A stretch of 64,000 nucleotides of DNA from Thermoguttaceae bacterium (lineage in GTDB: Bacteria > Planctomycetota > Planctomycetia > Pirellulales > Thermoguttaceae), in assembly GCA_017441605.1 (NCBI GenBank), contig JAFRXD010000078.1:1-64000 (forward strand), in the 5' to 3' direction. Made by a program: the position numbers and the translations under genes. Of this stretch, positions 55,256 to 63,056 are shown one piece after another. Positions within the stretch are counted from its first letter, which is position 1; the number at the start of each line of letters is the position of its first letter. Under the pieces are notes generated by a model that was not told the DNA's origin, searched no databases, and worked only from the letters and a program-made list of their open reading frames with translations.

Positions 55256-55283
55256 TTGAAAAAATCGCGAGTCGCGATAGAAT
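55256..55283 (+). promoter_or_regulatory. Promoter of the tRNA-Asp cluster
   Basis: TTGAAA (55256-55261), 16-bp spacer, TAGAAT (55278-55283), 45 bp before the first tRNA. Confidence 0.65.
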
Positions 55284-55327
55284 TTCGCGCGTCGAACGAG
55301 TGGCGCGAGCCGTTCGCTCGTAACCTT

Positions 55328-55401
<74 letters not shown>

Positions 55402-55450
55402 CTAGGTTAAGGTATTTGCTCGAACGGGCGCGGAAGCGCTCGTTTGGCGC

Positions 55451-55524
<74 letters not shown>

Positions 55525-55574
55525 CTTTTTAGAAAACGCATAGCCGAAGGAGCGCGGAAGCGCTCTTTTAGCGC

Positions 55575-55648
<74 letters not shown>

Positions 55649-55685
55649 CTTTTTTGAAATTTAGTCGGAGCCTCTTGTATCGCGC

Positions 55686-55705
55686 CCCCCGTTGGGGGTT
55701 TTTTT
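55686..55705 (+). terminator. Terminator of the tRNA cluster
   Basis: CCCCC-GTT-GGGGG stem followed by seven T, 37 bp after the last tRNA. The stem is short but GC-only. Confidence 0.75.
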
Positions 55706-55750
55706 ATTTCTGTCGCCGCTCTCGAAAAAGAGAGATTCCTCCCGGCGCGC

Positions 55751-55779
55751 TTGAAAAGTCGTTTTTCTCGTTGTATAAT
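55751..55779 (+). promoter_or_regulatory. Promoter of rsfS-argS
   Basis: TTGAAA (55751-55756), 17-bp spacer, TATAAT (55774-55779). A leader of about 175 bases follows before the GTG at 55963; I see no riboswitch or attenuator in it. Confidence 0.78.
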
Positions 55780-55949
55780 ATCGCAGTCGAACGTTCGTCG
55801 GATATTTCCCGGAACGCCGAAACTCTCCTCCGCGAGCGGAGCGCGAGGACGTCGCGTTTTCGCTCGAGCGAGCTTCGGAGAATATTTGGGGCTAGAGGCT
55901 CTTTTCCCGCGAGCGACTCGGCTTGTTCGTAGAAAAAGCGCATTATTTT

Positions 55950-55954
55950 AAGGA
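55950..55954 (+). promoter_or_regulatory. Ribosome binding site for GTG-started rsfS
   Basis: AAGGA, 8 bases before GTG 55963, supporting that codon as the start. Confidence 0.7.
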
Positions 55955-55962
55955 CAATCATA

Positions 55963-56445
55963 GTGAACGAAACGCAAACCGAAAAGAAATTTCCTTCGTC
56001 GTTGGAACGGGCTCGCCTCGCGGCGCGCATCATCGTCGACAACAAGGGGGAGGACGTTCGCATCCTCGACCTTCGCGGCGTGACCCAGGCGTTCGATTTC
56101 TTCGTCATAGGTTCCGGGACGAGCCGTCGTCAATTGCACTCGATAAGCGACGAAATCGACGACGCGTTTGAAAAGAAACTCGGCGACGCGCGCCGCAGCA
56201 TCTCGGGCTATCAAGAGAGCCGCTGGGTCGCGCTCGACTACGGGGACGTCGTCGTCCACCTTTTCGAGCCGGAAACGCGCGAGTACTACGCGCTCGAAGA
56301 CCTTTGGGGCAAGGGCAAAGAGATTCCGTACGGCGAAAAAGACGCCGAGATGGACGCCGCCGCCGAAGCCGGGGATATTTCCGCCCCGATCGTTAAGGAC
56401 GAATCGCAAGGCTCCGACGAAGAGGACGCGGAGGGCGCGGAATGA
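55963..56445 (+). CDS. rsfS: Ribosome silencing factor RsfS (RsfA/Iojap)
   Basis: 160 residues, GTG start. Binds L14 on the 50S subunit and blocks 30S joining in nutrient limitation. Core motifs: ARIIVDNKGEDVRILDLRG, FFVIGSGTSRRQLHSISDEI, ISGYQESRWVALDYGDVVVH and EYYALEDLWG, complete. A ~40-residue acidic tail follows the core (KDESQGSDEEDAEGAE), not required for the fold. Its TGA overlaps the argS ATG, so the two are translationally coupled. Confidence 0.95.
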   Translation: MNETQTEKKFPSSLERARLAARIIVDNKGEDVRILDLRGVTQAFDFFVIGSGTSRRQLHSISDEIDDAFEKKLGDARRSISGYQESRWVALDYGDVVVHLFEPETREYYALEDLWGKGKEIPYGEKDAEMDAAAEAGDISAPIVKDESQGSDEEDAEGAE

Positions 56446-58460
56446 ACGTTTTAAAAACGATAGCCTCTCGTTTCGCGAAGGCGCTCGAGGCGATCGGGGT
56501 CGAGCCCGAGCAATATTTGGACCAAATTCGTCCGAGTCAAGATCCGAAATTCGGCGACTTCCAAGCGAACTGCGCGATGCCCTTGGGCAAGAAATTGGGG
56601 AAAGCCCCTCGCGACGTCGCGGCGGAGATCGTCTCGAATCTCGATTGTTCCGATTTTCTAGAAGAACCGGAAATCGCCGGGCCCGGGTTTATTAACCTCC
56701 GGGTTAAAACCGATTGGCTCGCGTCGCTGGTTCAACGCGAGGCGAACGACCAGCGCCTCGGGGTCGACAAGGTCGAGAAGCCGCGCAAATACGTCTTGGA
56801 CTATTCCGCGCCGAACGTCGCGAAGCCGTTGCACGTCGGGCACATACGCTCGACGATGATTGGCAATTCGCTGTCGCGTCTTCTTCGTTTTCTCGGGCAC
56901 GACGTCGTTTCCGACAATCACTTGGGCGACTGGGGAACCCAGTTCGGCATGATTCTGTACGGGTATCGCAACTTCTTGGACGAAAAGGCGTACCAAGAGA
57001 GCCCCGTCGAGGAGCTGGCGCGGCTTTATCGGCTAACGCGGCAGTTGGTCGAGTATCGCGCGGCGAAAAGCGGTATCGAGGATCTTCGCGCGAAAGTCGA
57101 CGAGGCGAGCCGCGCGCTCGAGGCGCAAAAGAGCGCTCGCGCCGACGCGAAGGCGAAAGACGACGCCGAAAAGACGAAAGAGTCGAAAGACGCGCTGAAA
57201 AAGGCGAACAAAGAGTTCGATCGGCTCGCGAAGGCGCTCGAGGCGGCGCGCGAAAAACTCGACGGCGCGTCGAGCAAGATCGAGGCGGTCGAGTCGAATC
57301 CCGATTTGGCGAAGCTCGCCGAAGGTCGCGAGACGATCGGGGTCGACGTTCTCAACGAGACCTCGAAGCTGCACCACGGCGACGCGGAGAATCTCGCGCT
57401 CTGGCGGCGGTTTATGCCCCAGTGCCTCGCCGAGGTCGACAAGATCTACGATCGGCTCGACGTGAAATTCGACGAGACGCTCGGCGAGAGTTTCTACAAC
57501 GACCGCTTGGCCCCTCTCGTGGAGCGGCTCAAGGCGGCGGGAATCGCGCGCGAAACCGAGGGCGCGATCGGGATTTTCTTCGAGGGTCGCGACGTCCCGA
57601 TGTTAATCCAAAAGAGCGACGGGGCTTTCCTTTACGCGACGACCGACTTGGCGACGCTGGAGTATCGCCGCGATCGTTTCCGTCCGGACGCCATTTTGTA
57701 CGTTGTCGACTTCCGACAGTCCCAGCATTTCGAGCAACTCTTCGAAGCCGCGAAGTTTCTCGACATGGGAGACGTCGAACTGGTTCACGTCAAGTTCGGA
57801 ACCGTTCTGGGAGACGACGGCAAGCCGTTTAAGACCCGCGCCGGGGACGTCGTGGGATTAAAGTCGCTCCTCGACGAGGCGGAGCGCCGCGCCGCGGTCA
57901 TCGTGGAGGCGAACGACGAGGCGCGAGCCCCCGAGGACAAGTTCCCGGAGGAGGAAAAGCGCGAAACGGCTCGGCGCGTCGGGCTCGGCGCGCTCGTTTA
58001 CGCGGATCTTTCGCAAAACCGCGAGAGCGACTACGTTTTCAGCTACGACAAAATGCTCGCGATGAACGGGAACACCGCGACGTACATGCAGTACGCCTAC
58101 GCGCGCGTTCGCTCGATCTTCGCGAGGGGCGGAATCGACGCGGAAAAACTGCGCCGCGAATTCGCCGACGGCTCCCGAACCCTCGCGCTGGGAACCCCCG
58201 AGGAGCGCGCCTTGGCGTTCGAATTGACGAACTTCCAAGTCGCGTTGGAGACGGTCGCCAAAGATTATCGACCCAACTGGCTGACCGCCTACCTTTACGT
58301 CTTGGCGAACAAATACTCCGCGTTCTTCGAGAAATGCCCCGTGCTTAAAGCGGACGACGAAAACGTCAAGGCGAGTCGCTTGCTTCTGTGCGACCTGACC
58401 GCTCGGACGATCGCCAAGGGGCTCGAATTGCTAGGAATCCAAACGGTCGAGCGCATGTGA
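56442..58460 (+). CDS. argS: Arginyl-tRNA synthetase with an internal coiled-coil insertion
   Basis: 672 residues. Class I synthetase charging tRNA-Arg. N-terminal Add1 domain, then APNVAKPLHVGHIRSTMIG (HIGH-type signature HVGH at 131-134) and DNHLGDWGTQFG. The C-terminal parts RVGLGALVYADLSQNRESDY, GNTATYMQYAYARVRSIF and the anticodon-binding bundle ending LELLGIQTVERM are all present. About residues 205-295 form an Ala/Lys/Glu/Asp-rich stretch (DAKAKDDAEKTKESKDALKK; EFDRLAKALEAAREKLDG) predicted as coiled coil and absent from most ArgRS, accounting for the roughly 95 extra residues. Catalytic motifs are intact on both sides, so it should be active. Confidence 0.95.
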   Translation: MNVLKTIASRFAKALEAIGVEPEQYLDQIRPSQDPKFGDFQANCAMPLGKKLGKAPRDVAAEIVSNLDCSDFLEEPEIAGPGFINLRVKTDWLASLVQREANDQRLGVDKVEKPRKYVLDYSAPNVAKPLHVGHIRSTMIGNSLSRLLRFLGHDVVSDNHLGDWGTQFGMILYGYRNFLDEKAYQESPVEELARLYRLTRQLVEYRAAKSGIEDLRAKVDEASRALEAQKSARADAKAKDDAEKTKESKDALKKANKEFDRLAKALEAAREKLDGASSKIEAVESNPDLAKLAEGRETIGVDVLNETSKLHHGDAENLALWRRFMPQCLAEVDKIYDRLDVKFDETLGESFYNDRLAPLVERLKAAGIARETEGAIGIFFEGRDVPMLIQKSDGAFLYATTDLATLEYRRDRFRPDAILYVVDFRQSQHFEQLFEAAKFLDMGDVELVHVKFGTVLGDDGKPFKTRAGDVVGLKSLLDEAERRAAVIVEANDEARAPEDKFPEEEKRETARRVGLGALVYADLSQNRESDYVFSYDKMLAMNGNTATYMQYAYARVRSIFARGGIDAEKLRREFADGSRTLALGTPEERALAFELTNFQVALETVAKDYRPNWLTAYLYVLANKYSAFFEKCPVLKADDENVKASRLLLCDLTARTIAKGLELLGIQTVERM

Positions 58461-58504
58461 CGCGCGCGTCGTCGTTTTTCGTTTTTTGACAAAGGACCAT
58501 ATCG

Positions 58505-59644
58505 ATGAAACGATTTTCCAAATTGAGTTTAACGGGCGTTTTCGTCGCTTCGCTCGTTTGCGCGCTCGTTAGCGCTCAAGAGCCGGTCGCCGTCGAGCCG
58601 ACGGTCGCCGACGGCATGAAATGGTACGACGCGACCCAATGGCCGGTCGAGAACAAACCGTGGACCGACGTCGATCGGTACTTCGCGCGCTTTCCCGCGC
58701 GCTCCAAGGGCGTGGTGACCGACGCGGTCTGGAACCTTTCGCAGCACTCCGCCGGCGAGGTCGTTCGATTCCGCACCAACGCCGATAAGATTAAGGTTCG
58801 CTACAACTTGTACAGCGGCAGCGTCGCGATGCCGCACATGCCGGCGACGGGCGTCTCGGGATTCGATCTCTACGCGTTCGACGACGCGACGAATCGTTGG
58901 CTCTGGGTCGCCTGCACCCAAGCGACGAAAAAAGAGGACGAAAAGCAGTGGATCGCCGGCATGGAGCGCAAGACTCGCGATTTCCTCGTTTACCTCCCGC
59001 TCTATAACGGCGTCGACGCCCTTTCGATCGGCGTTCCCGAGGATTGTGAATTCACCGCGCTCTCGCCTCGAAGCGACAAGCCGATCGTCTACTACGGAAC
59101 CTCGATCGCGCACGGCGGTTGCGCGTCTCGCCCGGGCAACTGCTACACGGCGATGCTTTCGCGCCGCCTCGATATTCCGGTGGTCAATCTCGGGTTCTCC
59201 GGGAGCGCGCGCATGGAGCCGGCGATCGCCGAGCTGATGGCCGAAGTCGACGCGGAAATCTACGTGATCGACGCGCTTCCGAACATGGGTCCCGAGTTGG
59301 TCGCCGAGCGCGCGGTTCCGTTCGTCAAAAAGATTCGCGAAACCCGTCCCGACGTTCCGATTCTACTCGTCGAAGATCGTTGCATGTCCAACACTTGGAT
59401 TTTGCCCGAGCGCCAAGACTTCCACAAGCGCAACCAAGCGGAACTGAAGAAGGCTTACGAAGAGCTTAAGAAAGACGATCCGAACCTCTATTATCTGGGA
59501 ACGGAAAATATTCTCGGCGAAGATCTCGACTTCGACGGAACCGTCGACGGCTCGCACCCGAACGACCTAGGCATGTGGCGACAGTGCAACGCGCTGGAAG
59601 CGGTTCTGCGCCCGGTTCTCGAAGAAATTCGCGCGAAGAAATGA
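58505..59644 (+). CDS. Secreted SGNH/GDSL-type hydrolase
   Basis: 379 residues, signal peptide MKRFSKLSLTGVFVASLVCA with cleavage near VSA-QE. The N-terminal beta domain has the GxDLY-type motif GFDLYAFDDATNRW. The SGNH domain has block I IVYYGTSIAHGGCASRPGNC (nucleophile Ser in GTS), Gly in VNLGFSGSARMEP, Asn in IDALPNMGPE-like block III, and DGSHPNDLGMWR as block V with the catalytic Asp and His. Domain pair matches the Lipase_GDSL_3 arrangement of carbohydrate esterases. It probably removes acyl groups from glycans outside the cell. It lies between argS and the phosphatase-like pair. Confidence 0.92.
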   Translation: MKRFSKLSLTGVFVASLVCALVSAQEPVAVEPTVADGMKWYDATQWPVENKPWTDVDRYFARFPARSKGVVTDAVWNLSQHSAGEVVRFRTNADKIKVRYNLYSGSVAMPHMPATGVSGFDLYAFDDATNRWLWVACTQATKKEDEKQWIAGMERKTRDFLVYLPLYNGVDALSIGVPEDCEFTALSPRSDKPIVYYGTSIAHGGCASRPGNCYTAMLSRRLDIPVVNLGFSGSARMEPAIAELMAEVDAEIYVIDALPNMGPELVAERAVPFVKKIRETRPDVPILLVEDRCMSNTWILPERQDFHKRNQAELKKAYEELKKDDPNLYYLGTENILGEDLDFDGTVDGSHPNDLGMWRQCNALEAVLRPVLEEIRAKK

Positions 59645-59739
59645 GTTGAAATCGCCGGGGCGCGTTTTTTCGCGCCTCGACCCTTTCGCGCCGAGCCTCG
59701 GTTCGGCGCGCGTTAAGGCAAACGTTAAGAGGTAATTAG

Positions 59740-60627
59740 ATGAAATTCGCTAACTACGCCGCCGCGGTTTTCGCGATCGCGTGCGCCTTTTTCGCTTTCG
59801 ACGCGGTCGCGAAAGCGGACGATAACGACTCTTCCTTCCGCGTCATGTCGTTCAATATTCGTTGCGACAGCGGGGTCGACGGAGACAACAACTGGGAATT
59901 CCGACGCGAGACGCTAATCGACGTCGTGAAAGAGAACGATCCGATGCTGCTCGGGGTCCAAGAGGCGGTTCCCGGGCAAATGGACTACCTGAGCGAGAAA
60001 CTGACCGACTACAAATGGGTCGGAGTCGGTCGCGACGACGGGAAGCGCAAGGGCGAGTTTATGTCGATCTTCTACAAACCGGAGATGGTCGATCTGCTCG
60101 ACAGCGGCACGTTCTGGTTGAGCCAAACTCCGGACGAGCCGAGCAAAGGCTGGGACGCGCAGTGCTTCCGGACCGTAACCTGGTGCAAATTTAAATGCAA
60201 GAAGACGGGCAAGGAGTTCGTGTACGCCAACACGCACATGGACCACGTCGGCACGATCGCGCGCAAAAAGGGCGCGAAGCTGATTATTAAGCGGATGTAC
60301 GACATTACCAAGGGCGAGCTTCCGTTCTTCGTTTCGGGCGACTTCAACGTCAACGACCAGCACGACGCGTACATCTCGATCACCGAGGGAGTCGACGACA
60401 TTCCCGGCTTGCGCGACGCGAACAAAATCGCGAAAGAGCGCGACGCGGCCCAGGAGTACACCTATCACAACTGGGGCAAGATTCCCCCGGAGAAGGGCGA
60501 TATCATCGACTTCATTTTCGTCAACGACAAAGTCGACGTCTTGAAGTTCAAGATCAACCCCTTGAAGCACTCCAACGGTCGCTACGCCAGCGATCACGTT
60601 TCGATCGTCGCCACCTTGTCGTTCTGA
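59740..60627 (+). CDS. Secreted endonuclease/exonuclease/phosphatase-family protein, copy 1
   Basis: 295 residues with signal peptide (YAAAVFAIACAFFAFDAVAKA). The fold motifs are VMSFNIRCDSGVDGDNNWEF, MLLGVQEAVPGQMDYLS (metal-binding Glu), YANTHMDHVGTIARKKGA, FVSGDFNVNDQHDAYISI (Asp/Asn pair) and ASDHVSIVATLSF (terminal Asp-His). Substrates in this family include DNA, inositol phosphates, sphingomyelin and other phosphodiesters; here extracellular phosphoester cleavage is expected. Paralogue of the next gene, same length. RBS: GAGG before the ATG. Confidence 0.92.
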   Translation: MKFANYAAAVFAIACAFFAFDAVAKADDNDSSFRVMSFNIRCDSGVDGDNNWEFRRETLIDVVKENDPMLLGVQEAVPGQMDYLSEKLTDYKWVGVGRDDGKRKGEFMSIFYKPEMVDLLDSGTFWLSQTPDEPSKGWDAQCFRTVTWCKFKCKKTGKEFVYANTHMDHVGTIARKKGAKLIIKRMYDITKGELPFFVSGDFNVNDQHDAYISITEGVDDIPGLRDANKIAKERDAAQEYTYHNWGKIPPEKGDIIDFIFVNDKVDVLKFKINPLKHSNGRYASDHVSIVATLSF

Positions 60628-60659
60628 CGCCGCCGGACGTTGCGACGACCTTATTCGAA

Positions 60660-60694
60660 CCGACGCGAATCGAACGACGAATCGCGTCGGTTTT
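60660..60694 (+). terminator. Weak terminator or intercistronic hairpin
   Basis: CCGACGCGA / TCGCGTCGG stem, 13-base loop, then four T, 32 bp after copy 1 and 27 bp before copy 2; it may attenuate transcription into the second copy. Confidence 0.6.
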
Positions 60695-60721
60695 CATTCC
60701 AACCCAACGGGAGTTACGAAG

Positions 60722-61609
60722 ATGAAACTTGCCTTGAAATCGACGCTCGTCGTCGCGTTGGCGCTGTTGGCGCTCGTCGCGGCGAATCGATCGATCCGCG
60801 CCGCCGAGCCGGCGGAATGTCGCGTTATGTCGTTCAATATCCTTTGCGATCTCGCCAGTTCCCCCGAGACGAATTGGGAGTACCGTCGCGGCGCGCTGCT
60901 CGACACGATTCAATCGAGCGATCCCGACCTGCTCGGGCTCCAAGAGGCGGTCGCCGTCGAATTGGAGTTTCTTTCGAAGGAACTCCCCGGTTATAAATGG
61001 TTTGGAGTCGGTCGCGACGACGGAAAAGAGAAGGGCGAGGTCATGGCGATCTTCTACAAGGCCGACAAATTCGACCTCCTCGATTCCGGCACGTTCTGGT
61101 TGAGCGAGACCCCCGACGAGCCGAGCAAAGGCTGGGACGCGATGTGCTTCCGAACCGTCACATGGGGCAAGTTTAAGGACAAGACGAACGGCAAAGAGTT
61201 CGTCTACGCCAACACGCACCTGGACCACGTTGGAACGACCGCGCGCGAAGAGGGCGCCAAGCTGATTCTGCGCCGACTCCGCGACGCCGCCAACGGCGAG
61301 CTGCCCTTCTTTATCTCCGGCGATTTCAACGTCAACGACAAGAGCGAGGCGTACCGAACGATCACCGCCGGAACCGACGATATCCCCGGACTGCGCGACG
61401 CGAACAAAGTCGCGAAAGAGCGCGACGCCGCCCAAGAGTACACCTATCACGACATGGATCGAATCGCCCCCGAGGACGGGCAAATCATCGATTTCATTTT
61501 CGTCAACGACAAGGCGGACGTCTTGAAGTTCAAGATTAACCCGGTTCGTCATTCCAGCGGGCGCTGCCCCAGCGACCACTCCTCGATCGTCGCGACCCTG
61601 TCCTTCTAA
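60722..61609 (+). CDS. Secreted endonuclease/exonuclease/phosphatase-family protein, copy 2
   Basis: 295 residues, colinear with copy 1. Leader LALKSTLVVALALLALVAAN with cleavage near IRA-AEP. Active-site motifs are VMSFNILCDLASSPETNWEY, LLGLQEAVAVELEFLSKEL, VYANTHLDHVGTTAREEG, FISGDFNVNDKSEAY and CPSDHSSIVATLSF. Both copies keep every expected catalytic residue, so subfunctionalisation rather than decay is suggested. No partner gene is evident beyond copy 1 and the SGNH hydrolase. Confidence 0.92.
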   Translation: MKLALKSTLVVALALLALVAANRSIRAAEPAECRVMSFNILCDLASSPETNWEYRRGALLDTIQSSDPDLLGLQEAVAVELEFLSKELPGYKWFGVGRDDGKEKGEVMAIFYKADKFDLLDSGTFWLSETPDEPSKGWDAMCFRTVTWGKFKDKTNGKEFVYANTHLDHVGTTAREEGAKLILRRLRDAANGELPFFISGDFNVNDKSEAYRTITAGTDDIPGLRDANKVAKERDAAQEYTYHDMDRIAPEDGQIIDFIFVNDKADVLKFKINPVRHSSGRCPSDHSSIVATLSF

Positions 61610-61641
61610 CTAAATCGCTCGACTCATTTTAGCGTTTGACC

Positions 61642-62973
61642 ATGATTTCCTCGATCGCCGTTTTTCTCTTGGGCGCCGCGCTGGCGGCTTTCGCCAACTA
61701 CTGCGCCGACGCGCTCGGCTGGACTCCGCGCTATCGCTCGCCGTGGCGCCGTTTTCCCAAAGAGATTCGAGAGAAAAGCGGCGCTCCCGCTCGCGCGCTC
61801 GTCGATTACGTCCCGATTCTCGGATGGATATTCGCGGCGCGACTGGGCGGAGCCGCTCAAGAAGAGGCGGGGAAACGGGGCAAACGCGCGACCGATAAAT
61901 CGAGCGCCCCGGAGCGCGTCGCGATTCCCGGGTTAGAGTCGGCGTTTTTCTGGGTTCGCCCCTTCTTCGTCGAGTTTCTTTTCGCGCTGCTAATCGCTTG
62001 GCGCTTCGAGTATTGGAGAGCGTCCGGAACCCTCGAACTTTGGTTTTGGGCGATCGAGACGCTCCTCTTTTGGCTGATGCTGAGCGCGTCCCTAATCGAC
62101 TTGGACGACCAAATCATCCCCGACGCGCTGACGATACCCGGCGCCGCGCTCGGGTTGATCGCGTCGGCGCTTTGTCCGCAATGGCTCGCGCCGGTCGTTT
62201 ATCCCCTCGATTGGACGGGGGAGCGCGCGACCGAATCGGTTCGGGAATTCGCCGCGAATTTCGCGACCGCGAACGGCTGGAGCGCGTTTTCCTCGTCGCC
62301 GCGCGCGCTTGTCGCGCTGGCGTTGGCGTGCGCCTGGACTTTCTGGTGTTTCGCACTCTTGGACCGACGATTCTATCTCCGGTTCGGGATTCGCAAGGCT
62401 TCGGCGATTTTTTGCCGCGCGATTCGCCGATCGCCGCTCACTCCGATCGTCGCGGGGCTCTGGGCGCTCGGGCTGGTCGGGATCGGGCTGGTCGCTTGGC
62501 GATTCGGCGGGGCGGAGGACTCGGTCGAGGCGCTTCTCCGCGATCCACTCGAGCCGCTGGCGCGCTCTTTTCTCGGATTGACGGTCGGGCTCGTTCTCGT
62601 TTGGGCGGTGCGGCTCGTCGGTAGCTTCGCGCTCGGCGTCGAGGCGATGGGATTTGGCGACGTTATTCTTTCCGGGGTTATCGGCTCCTTTATCGGGTGG
62701 CAGGGGATCGTCGTCGTTTTCTTTATCGCCCCGTTCTTCGGGCTTGTCTTCGGGGTAATTCGGCGCTGCTTCAACTCCTCGCGCCACATACCCTACGGTC
62801 CCTTTATCTGCCTCGGCGCGCTGACTTGGATTATTTGGAGCCATAAATTCGACGCGTTTTTGACGCCCTATTTCGGCGACCCCGTCTTCGCGCTCGGGAT
62901 CGGTCTGGTCGGATTCGTTCTCCTTGCGGTTATGCTTCTCTTGCTGCGCTTGGTCAAGAGTCTCGCGAGATAA
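61642..62973 (+). CDS. Type IV prepilin peptidase (A24) with atypical N-terminal loop
   Basis: 443 residues from ATG 61642; TTG two codons earlier is in frame. Membrane aspartyl protease processing prepilin or pseudopilin leaders. About eight hydrophobic helices. The catalytic Asp pair lies in SLIDLDDQIIPDALTIP and AMGFGDVILSG (GxGD). The usual N-terminal cytoplasmic loop retains VDYVPILGWIF, but the two CxxC zinc pairs of the methylase loop are absent; the loop is instead Lys/Arg-rich (AAQEEAGKRGKRATDKSS). A ~150-residue extra region with further hydrophobic segments lies between the two catalytic motifs, which are close together in most prepilin peptidases. It probably still acts as peptidase. 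Confidence 0.88.
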   Translation: MISSIAVFLLGAALAAFANYCADALGWTPRYRSPWRRFPKEIREKSGAPARALVDYVPILGWIFAARLGGAAQEEAGKRGKRATDKSSAPERVAIPGLESAFFWVRPFFVEFLFALLIAWRFEYWRASGTLELWFWAIETLLFWLMLSASLIDLDDQIIPDALTIPGAALGLIASALCPQWLAPVVYPLDWTGERATESVREFAANFATANGWSAFSSSPRALVALALACAWTFWCFALLDRRFYLRFGIRKASAIFCRAIRRSPLTPIVAGLWALGLVGIGLVAWRFGGAEDSVEALLRDPLEPLARSFLGLTVGLVLVWAVRLVGSFALGVEAMGFGDVILSGVIGSFIGWQGIVVVFFIAPFFGLVFGVIRRCFNSSRHIPYGPFICLGALTWIIWSHKFDAFLTPYFGDPVFALGIGLVGFVLLAVMLLLLRLVKSLAR

Positions 62974-62980
62974 TTCGGGA

Positions 62981-63009
62981 TTGATTTTTTTTTAAAACGA
63001 CGTTATGAT
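62981..63009 (+). promoter_or_regulatory. Promoter of the TPR protein gene
   Basis: TTGATT (62981-62986), 17-bp spacer with a T run, TATGAT (63004-63009), 47 bp before the ATG at 63057 (GAGGA just upstream). Confidence 0.6.
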
Positions 63010-63056
63010 CCCCGCCGCGGGTCGCCGTATGGACGCGGCGCCTCGACCGAGGAAAA

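Noticed and set aside
59687..59710. CGCGCCGA/TCGGCGCG hairpin between the SGNH and phosphatase-family genes
   Set aside because: No T run follows, so it is not called as a terminator; perhaps an mRNA stability element.
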